In this document: positions 11,900 through 22,515 of the stretch, in pieces
How positions within the stretch are numbered: position 1 is the stretch's first letter
Layout: every line of letters begins with the position of its first letter
Source of the DNA: Aculops lycopersici
Taxonomy: Eukaryota > Arthropoda > Arachnida > Trombidiformes > Eriophyidae
Direction of reading: 5' to 3'
DNA length: 64,000 nt
NCBI GenBank assembly: GCA_015350385.1
Contig: WNKI01000001.1
Location: 6,830,655 to 6,894,654, forward strand
The notes under the pieces: model-generated
The model's input: the letters and a program-made list of their open reading frames with translations, nothing else
Databases searched by the model: none
What the model was told of the DNA's origin: nothing
Made by a program: the position numbers and the translations under genes

Positions 11900-13486
11900 A
11901 TGGAAGTTTGGCTAACTCCTGTATTGGAAATAGCTAGACGTGGCCATGATATTGTGAAAACAAACTTTCCAAAGCCAGGAGTGGCCAATAGTTTACGTAA
12001 TCAGTGTTATGCGGAAGTTTACGAGCATCAGTTGAGACAGTCAGTGGATCCAAAGGAACAAAAGTTGTCGACTGTAAGTGGAAATAAGATTGAGACAAAC
12101 TTTGGTGGCAATGGAAAGGCACCAGATGGAGGAGAAGTGGGGAGCCCAAACGGTGGCAAGAAGGACGACGAGTTTTGTGAGTTTGACTCGGGCCATGGCA
12201 AGATCTCAGAATGGCAAGCTGGATGGAACGTTACCAACGCTATACAGGGAATGTCGCTAGTTAGCTTACCCTATGCCGTACTACATGGAGGCTACTATGG
12301 TCTATTGTCTCTGGTTCTCGTTGCATACATTTGCTGTCATACAGGTAAAATCTTAGTTGATTGTTTGTATGAACGCGATGACAGGACGGGCAAGATTGTA
12401 AGAGTTCGCGACAGTTACGTTGAGATTGCACAGGTATGTTTTGGCCAGAAGTACGGAGGAAAAATTATTAATGCGGCGCAAGTAATCGAGCTTGTCATGA
12501 CATGCATTTTGTATGTCGTACTCTGTGGTGATCTCATGATTGGCACATTTCCTGATGGAATCATCGATATGCGATCTTGGATGATGTTGTGCAGTATAAC
12601 GCTTATCCCATGCGCGCTATTGAAGAATCTTCAATCGGTCAGTACCCTGAGTCTTTACTGTACTATCATACATTTTGTCATCAATGCCGTCATCTTTGCC
12701 TATTGTTTCATGCAAGTAGGCGACTGGCATTGGGACAAGGTAACCTTTAGCATAGATGCAGCAACATTTCCCGTTTGCCTCGGCATCGTAGTCTTCAGCT
12801 ATACATCCCAGATTTTCTTACCAAGTTTAGAAGGAAATATGCAGGAGCCATCAAAGTTTGATGATATGTTGGATTGGAGTCACATCGCAGCGGCAATCTG
12901 TAAATTTGTATTCGCCTACGTAGGTTTCCTCACCTTCGGCGATGCAACTCAGGAGGTCATCACGAACAACCTGCCCACCAGAGGATTCAAAGCTCTAGTC
13001 AATCTCATTCTTGTCATCAAAGCATTACTATCATACCCATTGCCCTATTACGCAGCCGCTCACTTGATAGAGACAAGCTTCTTTAAGAAACGGCCAACAG
13101 AATCGAACCCCGAGGGCGAGGGGCCGCAACCGTTTCCGTCAATGTGGACTCGCGATGGCGAGTACAGGGTTTGGGCGGTGGCATTGAGGGTCAGCTTGGT
13201 GATGGTCACCATGTTTGCAGCAATCTCAATACCCCACTTTGCCCTATTATTAGGTTTTATAGGAAGTTTAACTGGAACTATGCTTTCATTCGTGTGGCCC
13301 TGCTATTTCCATATGCACCTCCGTTGGAATGAATTAGACACTCAAACAATAGTTTGGGAGATGTCGATCATTTGTATCGGTGTGTTCTTTGGTGTCACTG
13401 GAATGTATAGCAGTTTCATCGGTTTACTAGAAGCCGGAATGTTAGAAGTAGTGACCGATGAAATGGGAGGCACACTGAATGAGTGA
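11900..13486 (+). CDS. VGAT: Vesicular inhibitory amino acid (GABA/glycine) transporter
   Basis: This loads GABA and glycine into synaptic vesicles in exchange for protons (UNC-47/VGAT, amino acid/auxin permease family). The single-exon 528-aa ORF has a ~110-residue hydrophilic cytoplasmic N terminus. The family signature follows (EWQAGWNVTNAIQGM, then LPYAVLHGGYYGL), then about ten hydrophobic helices, including HTGKILVDCLYERD and the FLPSLEGNMQEPSKFD loop. The length is close to other VGATs (about 485-550 aa). The start codon context is AAGATGG. A polypyrimidine tract with AG at 11843-11844 suggests a 5' UTR exon starting at 11845, so an upstream UTR exon is likely. It is a marker of GABAergic or glycinergic neurons. 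The complete lack of coding introns is notable for an animal VGAT. Confidence 0.95.
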   Translation: MEVWLTPVLEIARRGHDIVKTNFPKPGVANSLRNQCYAEVYEHQLRQSVDPKEQKLSTVSGNKIETNFGGNGKAPDGGEVGSPNGGKKDDEFCEFDSGHGKISEWQAGWNVTNAIQGMSLVSLPYAVLHGGYYGLLSLVLVAYICCHTGKILVDCLYERDDRTGKIVRVRDSYVEIAQVCFGQKYGGKIINAAQVIELVMTCILYVVLCGDLMIGTFPDGIIDMRSWMMLCSITLIPCALLKNLQSVSTLSLYCTIIHFVINAVIFAYCFMQVGDWHWDKVTFSIDAATFPVCLGIVVFSYTSQIFLPSLEGNMQEPSKFDDMLDWSHIAAAICKFVFAYVGFLTFGDATQEVITNNLPTRGFKALVNLILVIKALLSYPLPYYAAAHLIETSFFKKRPTESNPEGEGPQPFPSMWTRDGEYRVWAVALRVSLVMVTMFAAISIPHFALLLGFIGSLTGTMLSFVWPCYFHMHLRWNELDTQTIVWEMSIICIGVFFGVTGMYSSFIGLLEAGMLEVVTDEMGGTLNE

Positions 13487-14493
13487 GCATATGTTCCTCA
13501 ACCCTCACAGGAAAAGCGCACGCGCAACAAGTTTCGCATGGGATCCAATAAGGCACGTGTTGTCGCGCACAATCACCAAGATCGAAACATCAGGGTCTTA
13601 ATTTGTTCGACTTCCTGACTTCTAATACACAAACACAAACCACACCAACTGGCAAATGACTCAACATCACTATCATCATCAAGTAACCATATGCTACATT
13701 ACCAAGGTCGAGGATTATTGTTGGTATCCAACCAATCAACGCCAGAGACCTGGCAGCACGAATGATTGCATTTGCCAGTTTTCGGTCTATCATCGTCGTT
13801 TCCACCCTTTTACCAGGCCAAGGATGGACGACTTGTGCAACTTGAACTTATTATAGCTACATCATTGTCAGTAATTTATAATTCTTCAAATTACTTATTT
13901 ATTTATTGTTTGAACTTGTGTAGCATAATTTAAAACAGCAACGTGCATTGCGTGCTCAACGTTCATTTGACGTATGTACATGTGTTTGGAGATTTATATA
14001 TGTAATATAAATGTATGTTTTCGTATCGTTCATGTGAGCTATTAATAATCATCAATAATAATAGTAATAATAATAATAATAATAATAATAGAAACTGTAT
14101 CTTAGTCCTTTGAGTTTATGACCAAACTCTAATATATACATGGACATCTTTGAAGGAGGTTGCAACAAAAGAGCCTCTGTTCAATTTAGGATAGATTTTG
14201 GGTTTCTCTAATCAATAATAATATAGAGATCTCATCCCCTTTTCATCTATATTTACATGTACATATTTTTCAGAACAACCAATAAGTGTGTTTTGGGTGC
14301 ACAGATAGAATTGTTACCTTTGGATAATTGATGGTGGTTTTCTGTTGGTATCATGGGAGTGGTGGTTGTGCCTGTCTTGGGTGTATATAAATGTAAACAG
14401 CTCTAAGTATGTGGTGGTGATAGTGGTTGTTGTTTTTAGTTGTGGTGGAGACAGTGGTCATTCATTGGATATAAGATATGGATAATAGATGAG
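13487..14493. other. VGAT 3' flank and AT-rich spacer
   Basis: This AT-rich sequence follows VGAT and contains the (AAT)n array. It probably includes the 3' UTRs of VGAT (+) and of the low-complexity gene (-). I see no domain-bearing frame. Confidence 0.5.
14055..14091. repeat. (AAT)n microsatellite
   Basis: About 37 bp of AAT/TAA units with a single G interruption, in the likely VGAT 3' flank. Confidence 0.85.
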
Positions 14494-15585
14494 TTATGTA
14501 GTTACTTGAGGGCCCCGCACGGCGTAGGCATGTTCGCGAATAACAGCGCAACCCGTTATATAGTGTGCATGATGATGATAGTGATGTATATGCTCATTGT
14601 TGTTGCGATTCTGATGGCTCTGTAGCTGTTGTTGTTTAGAATAATTAATATCTATACTAGCGCTAGTATTCCTATTAGTGTTACTATTATTACCTGTGAT
14701 AGATTTCTTGAAAGTTATATTATTCAAATGTTTAGTGCTAGTCTTATCACTGTAGTTCTTATCTTTAAAACTAATATCGTGGCTCTTATTCGATTTATTA
14801 CTAGTAGGATTAAATTTGTTATTACTGCTAATATCATTGTGGTTGTTATTACCTCCAACGTTGTTATTGCTGGCCAAAGGCCTAGCTAACAATGATACAC
14901 CTTCGCTCCTACCCTTCTTTAAGCCCCTCTTTATCCTCATGGCATTTGCAATTGAGTTGGCTAAATAGTTTGCGGACTTACCGCCAACTTGTTGCGACTG
15001 GGCGCTACTGTTTTGGTCGCTGCTACCATTGTGGTTGCAACAATCATTTTGGGCATGCGTTGTCGTGCTTCCGTTTTGCATAAATTGGTTATGATTGTAT
15101 AAACTATTATTGTTGCTAGTTTGATTTGCATGGACACTTGATGTTGATGAAGAGTTGAAAGTTGACGAAGTGCTACAGTTGCTATTGTTGTTGGAGGAGT
15201 TTGCTGTTGTAGGTGTCGAGGATGATGATGAACTCTGTAGTGGTGCTTGGTGTTGGTTATTGTTATCAAAATATAACAAGTCATAAAGATCAAGTGCAGA
15301 CGCTAAAGTTGGCGAAGTTCCAAATAAATAGGATGTGATCGGTGAGGTACCAAAGATGGTTGAGGAGGAGGAATTTGTGTATGTCGTTGGATGATAACCA
15401 TGATTGTGGTGATGATGGTGATGGGAGGCTGGATGATGAGCATTGGTGTGATGATGATGATGATGATGATGATGATATGAATGGTTTGTATCAATACCTT
15501 TACGCTCTACTTCCTCCTCAAAAAGATCAAACAAAACGTCTAAATTGTGCTCTTGGAGCCAGTCATTGTCAAATGATATATCCAT
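14494..15585 (-). CDS. Unrecognised His/Asn/Ser-rich low-complexity protein
   Basis: A 363-aa single-exon frame that I do not recognise. It starts with an ordered acidic segment (DWLQEHNLDVLFDLFEEEVE). His-rich runs follow (residues ~37-62, coded by CAT/CAC repeats), then long Ser/Thr/Asn tracts, a basic patch near residues 215-230 (MRIKRGLKKGRSEG, a possible nuclear signal), more Asn-rich sequence and a second His cluster near the end. The start context AAGATGG is good and no upstream ORF competes. The composition resembles transcriptional regulators with homopolymer tracts, and the 10-kb gene-free flank fits a developmentally regulated gene, but both points are inference. A possible weak donor (GTAACT) just before the stop leaves open that more exons follow at lower coordinates. 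Confidence 0.55.
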   Translation of the reverse strand: MDISFDNDWLQEHNLDVLFDLFEEEVERKGIDTNHSYHHHHHHHHHTNAHHPASHHHHHHNHGYHPTTYTNSSSSTIFGTSPITSYLFGTSPTLASALDLYDLLYFDNNNQHQAPLQSSSSSSTPTTANSSNNNSNCSTSSTFNSSSTSSVHANQTSNNNSLYNHNQFMQNGSTTTHAQNDCCNHNGSSDQNSSAQSQQVGGKSANYLANSIANAMRIKRGLKKGRSEGVSLLARPLASNNNVGGNNNHNDISSNNKFNPTSNKSNKSHDISFKDKNYSDKTSTKHLNNITFKKSITGNNSNTNRNTSASIDINYSKQQQLQSHQNRNNNEHIHHYHHHAHYITGCAVIREHAYAVRGPQVTT

Positions 15586-17412
15586 CTTCAGTGTGTATGT
15601 CGTCGTTTTTGTTTAGATTATTGTTGTGAAATAGCAATAGTAAGATCATTTAATAATCGCAAGAGAGAATCTTTTTATGCAAGGTGTCGTAGTAAGTGAT
15701 GGTAGTTGTCGTGGTCGGCACTGAGACTAACACGCTGTAGTTGTTGTTGTTGTTGGTGATGGTGTTTGCGGTGGTGTTGATGGTTTAATGAAGGTAGTTT
15801 TGTGTTTGTCTATTAGATTATGTGTAGGTAATTGTTTGTCTGTAATCCACAACAACTCTGGAGTTATAGATGCCGATGGTGGTTAGTCGAGTTTGGGGTT
15901 CCCTAGAAGAAGCTTTTATTGTTAATTGATGAATTAATATGTGCCTGCTGTTGGACGAACAAAAATCACGGTGACGCCAATGGGATATTTGCTCTCTTTC
16001 ATTCGATTGTCGGTCTCTCCTACTCTCATTTAGCCTCGCTCTCTCTCTCTCTCTCTATCTCTACCTCGGTCTCGTCGTCGTCGATTGGCCGTCTGTGTCG
16101 CGCTGGTTGGTGGCGAAGTTGTTGCAGTGAGTCGGCGTCGTGGTGTGCGTTTGTGCCGCCGACGATGATCTATTAAAGTGCGAGCTCACACACACTAACT
16201 TCAGCAGCAATGGAGGTGCCCAATGGCAGCCACTTTTCTGTGTGGCTAGCTCGCTCTCCTCGCTTTTCCTAAAGCAGAACACTGCTACCGCCGCCGCTTT
16301 GGTTGCTGCCTCCACACACACACATTGAGACTCGGTTGTTGGAGTCCATGTGGCATCGACACAAACATGCGCTTTTGCCCGCCGCTGACGTCTGCCTGTG
16401 TTGCAGCTTCTGCTTTACAAGCAACAACCGTGCGGTTGTTGCTGCCGGCTTTGCCAGCCACTTTGGCTGGCGCAGCCGCTACCGCACTCACTCACGCTTG
16501 CCCGTCCGTCCGTCTCTCTCGTTCGGTCTGCCAGTTGGTGCGTTTGTCTCGTCTCGCCGGCCGCTGCTAGATGCTTCTGCCTTTGTGGACGCAGCAGCAG
16601 CAGCATGAACCTCACATTGTGGCAGTCGTGGTGCTGGCAACAGCTTCTCTCGCGCAACACCACGAAGCGCAGCAACATTCACATTGCACTGCACGCTGGC
16701 GACAACAACAACAACAACAAAAACAAAAACAACACCAACCCGATGGGCGCCAAATCACAACAACAACAGCAGCATCATCAGCTTTAGCGACAGTAGTGGC
16801 CACTGATGGGCCAGCCTCACCAAATGGCCATCTCAAATCCCTCTCTCCCTCTCTCTCTTTTGCTCGCCTCCAGTTAGTAGCTCGCCAGTATGGCCATCGA
16901 TCAGTTTCTAGCGATTCAATCGAGCTCAGTTATCTAGATTTCATCGAGCTAGTGGTGGGTCACAAGTATATTTTCATCGAGAGGACAGCCGGAGAAATAG
17001 AGTCTCTCTCTCTCGGCGCATGTCAGTCTAAAGAAGTTGGTGGTATTGGTGGCACTGCTGCCATTCCTCCATCTTCTGGTGGGTGACTCGTCGAGAGACT
17101 CTCGAGCCTCGAAAGGAGCCGACAAGATCGCGAGCTAGATGACGACGACGACTTGGCAGCAACGATGACGATGTCCACCAGTAGACGCCGAGGCGATGCA
17201 GCCGGAGAGAAGAGCCAGAATCACGGTGACTAGCTAGCCGTTACTAGTTGCAGTGAATATTCTCGGCAGTTTGGTCTTTAGAGGAGTCTGGTGTGTAGAC
17301 GAAACTTCAGTGGTAGTTTGCAATATTTGAAGGTTCGGCTATTAGATAAGTCACTCGTTTGGTTGGCTCTGCTTTAGTTAACGCAGTTACTGCCGTTTGT
17401 GTTAATGTTGAT

Positions 17413-17439
17413 GCTGTTGCTGTTGCTGTTGCTGTTGCT
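17413..17439. repeat. (TGTTGC)n short tandem repeat
   Basis: About 4.5 perfect hexamer units in the gene-free interval. Confidence 0.75.
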
Positions 17440-19505
17440 CTCCAGTTTGAGTGCCGGCTAAGCCAAAACTAGTGTCCTACCGGCCGGCAGTATCAACATA
17501 CAGCTGATATTTCATTAGTCAGCGTGGCCGCTGCCACAGGAGTCGATTTGCTGGCTGGCCGGCCAGTCGGTTGATGAGTCGAAGAAGTTAAAAGACGAGC
17601 ATCGTAACTCGAACGAGCTAAAGTTGCCGTCGCCTCGCTTATGGCCGCGGCTTGCGAGGTCCAGTCGCGTTTTTGGCGAGCTTGGCCTGAAGTTTTGGGG
17701 AGAATTGCTGCAGCTGTAGAGTCTCGCTGTAAAGTCGCGTACCTTGAGCGAGCTCAATAGTTTCAGTCAACATATACAAGAACAGCAACAGGCAAGCTAG
17801 AGAAGGAGCCAAAAGACGAGCGGCGAGAGGAGGGAACAGCACGACCGGTTGCGTAATCGGGATTGCCGCGGCGGCAGTACTAGCTGTAGACGCCGTGGAG
17901 AAGGTGAGTGGTGAGCGACCACCAGTTGCTCATGGGTGGCGGCCGCCGCAGCCCAACGAGCTCCAGCTTGACGGCTGGGCCAAATAGTGGCCGGGGCCTT
18001 CGCAACTATCGGACGCCAAGTGGTCGGAGACTCGGCGGTGGTGCACGGGAGCGAGACGAGTCGTCGATCGATTTCTAGAGCTCGTCCTGCAAGTTGTAGT
18101 GGTTGCATCGACTACTGCCGCCGCTGCTGTTGTTGATGTCGACTGCGATTGCGAGTTTGTTGTTGTTGTTGTTGTTGTGACTCGTTCATTCTCGCCGCTG
18201 AGTTCACTTTTCTGGGAAGAGCGAGAGCGAAACTCGCTGGAACTTCCACCGAGCGAGTTAAAGTGGAGTGGAGTGAAGTGATAGAAACAACAACAACAAC
18301 AACGGAGGCGCGAAACTCGTTGTCGCCCAACGCGCTCAAAGGCGAACTCAACACGAGGCTTGTGAACTTGAGCCGATAGCTTGGGCGGCAAATCCTCAGG
18401 TGAGCCGTTCGGTTGCCAGCTTGAGCTAGTTGACGTTGCCTCTGGAATGCAGCGCATATTTTCTTTACATTCTCTCAATCAACTACCGATAGCATGATGA
18501 CAGAAGGCAAATTTAAGTGGTTGATTCTACTCTATTCACGAGAATAACAAAAAAAACATTACTATCGGTCGGCGAGCAAAATAGTTGTGCCTAGTTTGTT
18601 AACTTCAGTTTCACAATCTGATGTGAATGTGTTGAGATTGGAGATAGCCCATTAGTTTGTATTGGTCGCGTCATCCCTTACTGTGTGATTCAAAATTAAA
18701 TGCAGATTTTCCAATTCGATGTGACCACATTTTGGCGCGCAACAAGTGGTCAGACAAAGAAACATAGATTATCAATCCTATTGCCCTGTCGCTGCTGCTG
18801 CTGATCCCCTCAATGCGCTAATGGTAGAGCACTCCCACCAAACAGAGACAACCTGGCCACTTTTACTCGGCTTCTGCGTGCTGTTGAGGCTGGCGCTGGT
18901 GCCACTGCCGTGGACCAAGCTACAGCCACCACTGACTAGCAGCAACTAGTGGTTTCAGCGTGAGTTTGCTGACCGGCGGCCGATCTGTCTGTAAAGTTTG
19001 CGACAGCTGTGTTCCAGTGGCTGCACGCTTCTCTCTGATTATCCACCCAAATGATAGTCACGGTTCTACAACATGCTTTGACCGAGTCAACGGTAGACTT
19101 GCACGTCGCGTCAAGTGCGCAGCACATGTGTCCCCGAGTGGGCGCACCAGTTTCGGCCATGAACAAGGCCAGCGGTTTGACAGAAGACTCGCACAGGTTG
19201 GCCCCATTGGGGGCGTACGGCGCTCATTGTGGCGGAGTCCGCGTTGTCACTCTGCACGCATCTGTCAGTTTTGAACCTATGGGATGTTTCCCTGCAGACC
19301 ATACCTTAGTATAGCAGGCCGCCGCCGCGAGCAAACATTGGAAGCGAAAGCGGAGTGAGCGAGCGAAACACAAAAAACTGTGTGGCGCGCAATGAGATCA
19401 AAAGAACGTGGCAACGTGGCGTCCACGCGGACCGCTTGCAGCTAGCGTTGGCCAAAAACTTATTGCAGTAACTAACTAAAGTAATTTCGGGGAAAGCAGA
19501 TATCT

Positions 19506-19561
19506 TGCGTCGCGGACGCATAGCCGCATCCCTGCGTGGCGACCTACGCATCCGCGACGTA
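19506..19561. repeat. GC-rich inverted repeat (hairpin)
   Basis: Arms of about 18 bp (19506-19523 and 19544-19561; left arm core GTCGCGGACGCATAG, right arm core CTACGCATCCGCGAC) flank a 20-bp centre that itself contains CGCA-TCCC-TGCG. There are three arm mismatches. In a minus-strand transcript two of them become G-U pairs. A structured RNA or a binding site is possible; no family is recognised. Confidence 0.5.
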
Positions 19562-20348
19562 GAAATGGATGCAGCAGAAACAGGAGTCTTGGTAGTAGTG
19601 ATAATACCGATTGCACCAGTGGTCATGCACCAGAATTTGCATAGGCCGTCGCGTTCATAGACAGGACTACTTGCTGCTACTGCTGCTGCTGTCTATGTTT
19701 TATGCAGCCTTTCGCTATTGCAACAACAGCGGTCAGCGACCACCAAGCAGCTGTTTTGGTGCGCGAGCTTGTGTCGAACTGGTGTGCACCATTGATTCTC
19801 GCCTAGCTCGTGCACCACTATCGACGCAGCGGTTGTTTCGTTTAGCTAGTCTGCATAGTAGTAGGAGTATTGTAGGTGACAGGCTGGCAAGCTAGCTTGT
19901 AATGGCATTGGCTAGGCAAACGCGATGGCAGACTATCGATCTGCTGCGAAACTTTCGCCGACGTGTAGCTAACAACAAGTGGTGGTTGCGCTTTTGTCGA
20001 TCCCCCTCTCTCCCTCTTTCTTCATCTGACAGCTACAACTGCAACAAGTACCACAAGTAGCGAAGGCGGCAAATCTGCACTCGGCCACAACTGTAGCAAC
20101 TTTCCATATGCGCTCTCACTATGGCGTCACAAGTCACTGTGCTTGTGTCTATGTAGCTTGCCACCGTCGTTGTCGTTACTCGCCATCAAATGGAACATCT
20201 TGCAGCAAAAGTTGCTATTGCCTCTGTCATTGTACTGCTGCGGCTCATGTCGCCGCCTGAGACACGGGTTTAGATTTGCTACAACCATCAAGCGAAGGCG
20301 GCGCCCTCTTGCCGCCTATTGGGCTCCAACGAAAGTCAAACACCCGAT

Positions 20349-20398
20349 GAGATAGTTAACTTGCTCGCTAGCTAGCTAGCGTTCTGACTAACTATCTC
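20349..20398. repeat. 50-bp concentric palindrome
   Basis: Perfect 10-bp outer arms (GAGATAGTTA at 20349-20358 and its complement at 20389-20398) surround a perfect 16-bp palindrome (CGCTAGCTAGCTAGCG, 20366-20381). Both share the same centre, 20373.5, and are separated by 7-bp unmatched spacers. Related words (CGCTAGCTA and AACTATCTC) recur next to each other at about 21209-21225. Confidence 0.65.
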
Positions 20399-22160
20399 GA
20401 CGCGCTCAGTTTGAGAAAACATTTCAACTCGATTGCTCCAGTTCCCTCGAGCTAAGTTCGGACAAAAGCTTGCCAGTCGACGACAGTGAAAAACTTCACG
20501 ATGCCCTAAAAACGAGGTGCTCTCCTCTCTCTCTCTATCTTTCTCGCTTGTCTATTCTCAGCGGTTGAGCTAGCGTTTGTGGCTTATGAGAAATTTAGAG
20601 GGCTAGAATTCGACTATAAAGTTCAAAGTGAATAGTTAATTTGCTAACAGTAATGTGTTCTTCAAAAGCGAGAGTTCATTTGCCTCAAACTTTCGGCCAC
20701 GTGGAGTTTGTCGCGTCCACAACTTTCCCAAGCCAATCGGCTTGGAACTTTGTCAGAAATTCCTCATTGATGATGGTAGCAGTCATTTTGGAACTTATGA
20801 TTCTACTGGCTCCCGTATCGCATCAACTCCTTACCTAACAAGACTACTACTTGCGGTGCTTGCAAGGCGAGATTCAAGAGATGGAAGGAGACTTTTGAAT
20901 AAGAGAGATAGATAGATAGTTACAAGCGACAATAAATTATCTAATAAACATCTTGGTCGTCCTTTTGCTCCCCACATCATTGCCTTGTCGTCCTGTTGCC
21001 AGCAAGCAATACGAAAGCGATAATAAGACGAAATATCATATTGCATATTTAGACTAATGTTATCGTCTTGTTGACGAAGTCTTTCTTTGAGCCTGAGATT
21101 GTAATAGAAAGAGAAGTGCAGTGTTATTCTATGTAAGCCTCCAGTTCCCGGCCCACTAACAACAGTTGCTCCTAAGAGAGTGCACGAGACAAATGCCATA
21201 AAGGTGATCGCTAGCTAACTATCTCTTTAGCTATCTAGCTGCGTAAAAGCGGCATTGGCCCGTAGTTGAAGCTAGCCTCCTAGTTGTCTCAATGACTGGC
21301 AAGGAGAAAAGTATGGCCAACCAGCAAATGGATGTCGATGAGCCAATAGCCTTGTGGGTTAGGATGAGTTGGTGGCTGTGGCAGTAGTAGTAGTTGCAGT
21401 GGAGTGCAGAGAGGCCACGATAACTACAATGTATCTTGATCCATCTGTTTGATTATCGATATGTGGCTGCGATAAGCCGAGAGACTGCACTTGCCGCTCG
21501 GCTTCTTAGACTTTCTCTACTAAGGCAATGGCGCCTAGTGCATAGTCGTCTAGTGTATAACTTACTCTGAGCGTCAGCGACGCGAAATAGGAATTAGTTC
21601 GTCGGGTCGATTGTAGCGACAAGCTAAAATCAGGCGCCACCCAAACTAACTTATAAGACCAGAAACAAAGCAAAAAAAACAGTCGCTGACTGCTATTCTG
21701 CTTAGCACCAAAATGTGAAGCCACCTGATTGTGATCATCACCGCGATTTGTGGTCCCAGTTTTTAAATGGCTTCTAATGAATACATATATTTGCAGTAGA
21801 ATGAAAGGCATCTCAAATGCATACGTACGCGATAGAACAGCGATAGACAAGACTCGGTAAGTAAACAAAGATCATAGCAAAAGGGATTTCAGGCTAAACA
21901 TCGAAAATCCACTAGCTCACTTGTCTTGCCCTAAACCGTGGCGGCAATTTCTATTGATCAAAGTATATGCTTTTGTTGCAAATTTTGCCTTTCGTCTCAT
22001 CTAGTTGGTGTCGTTATGTGTCAAAAACGAGTTGCCGGCGACTCGCTGCAAGAAACTAGAGCAATCGGCATCAAAATTATTAGCCATTTTTGGCCAACCC
22101 GTGCACAACGATCGACTGCAACAGCCTTGCAACAGGCATCAGTAGCTATCATTTGTACTA

Positions 22161-22515
22161 ACAAGGTAACCATCTGAACTATACACGAGCCGATTTCAAC
22201 CAAATTTGGCACAGATGATGTCTGTGCCACTATAAGTCCACAGGCAAAAGCTCAGATCCTAACAAGTTACTGTTTTTGCAAAAATAGAGAAGTTGAAAAC
22301 CCCCTATAGAAACTTCCACAGAGACGCGAACCAAAAAAAACTAATGCGCGCTCCATAGACTTCTACAGGATTTTATCAACTTTAATCTCGATTTTCAAAA
22401 AAGTTCGAAATTGTTAGGATCTCCGACCTACCCTGAAATTTTTAGAATGGCACAGGGATACTCTGTGCCGAATTTGATACGGATTTGGGCGTAGGAGTTG
22501 CGGTAGTCACCTTGT
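22161..22515. mobile_element. 355-bp imperfect foldback / MITE-like element
   Basis: The outer ends are ACAAGGTAAC (22161) and GTCACCTTGT (22506-22515), near-perfect inverted complements. Complementarity continues inward for nearly the whole length: a CAAATTTGGCACAG / CTGTGCCGAATTTG pair, CAGATCCTAACA / TGTTAGGATCTC, AAGTTGA / TCAACTT and a CCTATAGAA-type block near the centre. Each arm carries its own small hairpin (GGCACAGA-5 nt-TCTGTGCC and GGCACAG-7 nt-CTGTGCC). There is no ORF and no clear target-site duplication. A degenerate non-autonomous transposon is the best reading. Confidence 0.6.

Noticed and set aside
16571..17086. Gln/His-rich open frame of 171 codons
   Set aside because: Caused by CAA/CAG triplet repeats, which are open in several frames; no ordered domain and no start context or splice support.
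18815..18840. A tRNA-like D-arm word (CTAATGGTAGAGCA)
   Set aside because: No matching acceptor stem, anticodon arm or T-loop (GGTTCGA) follows within tRNA distance.
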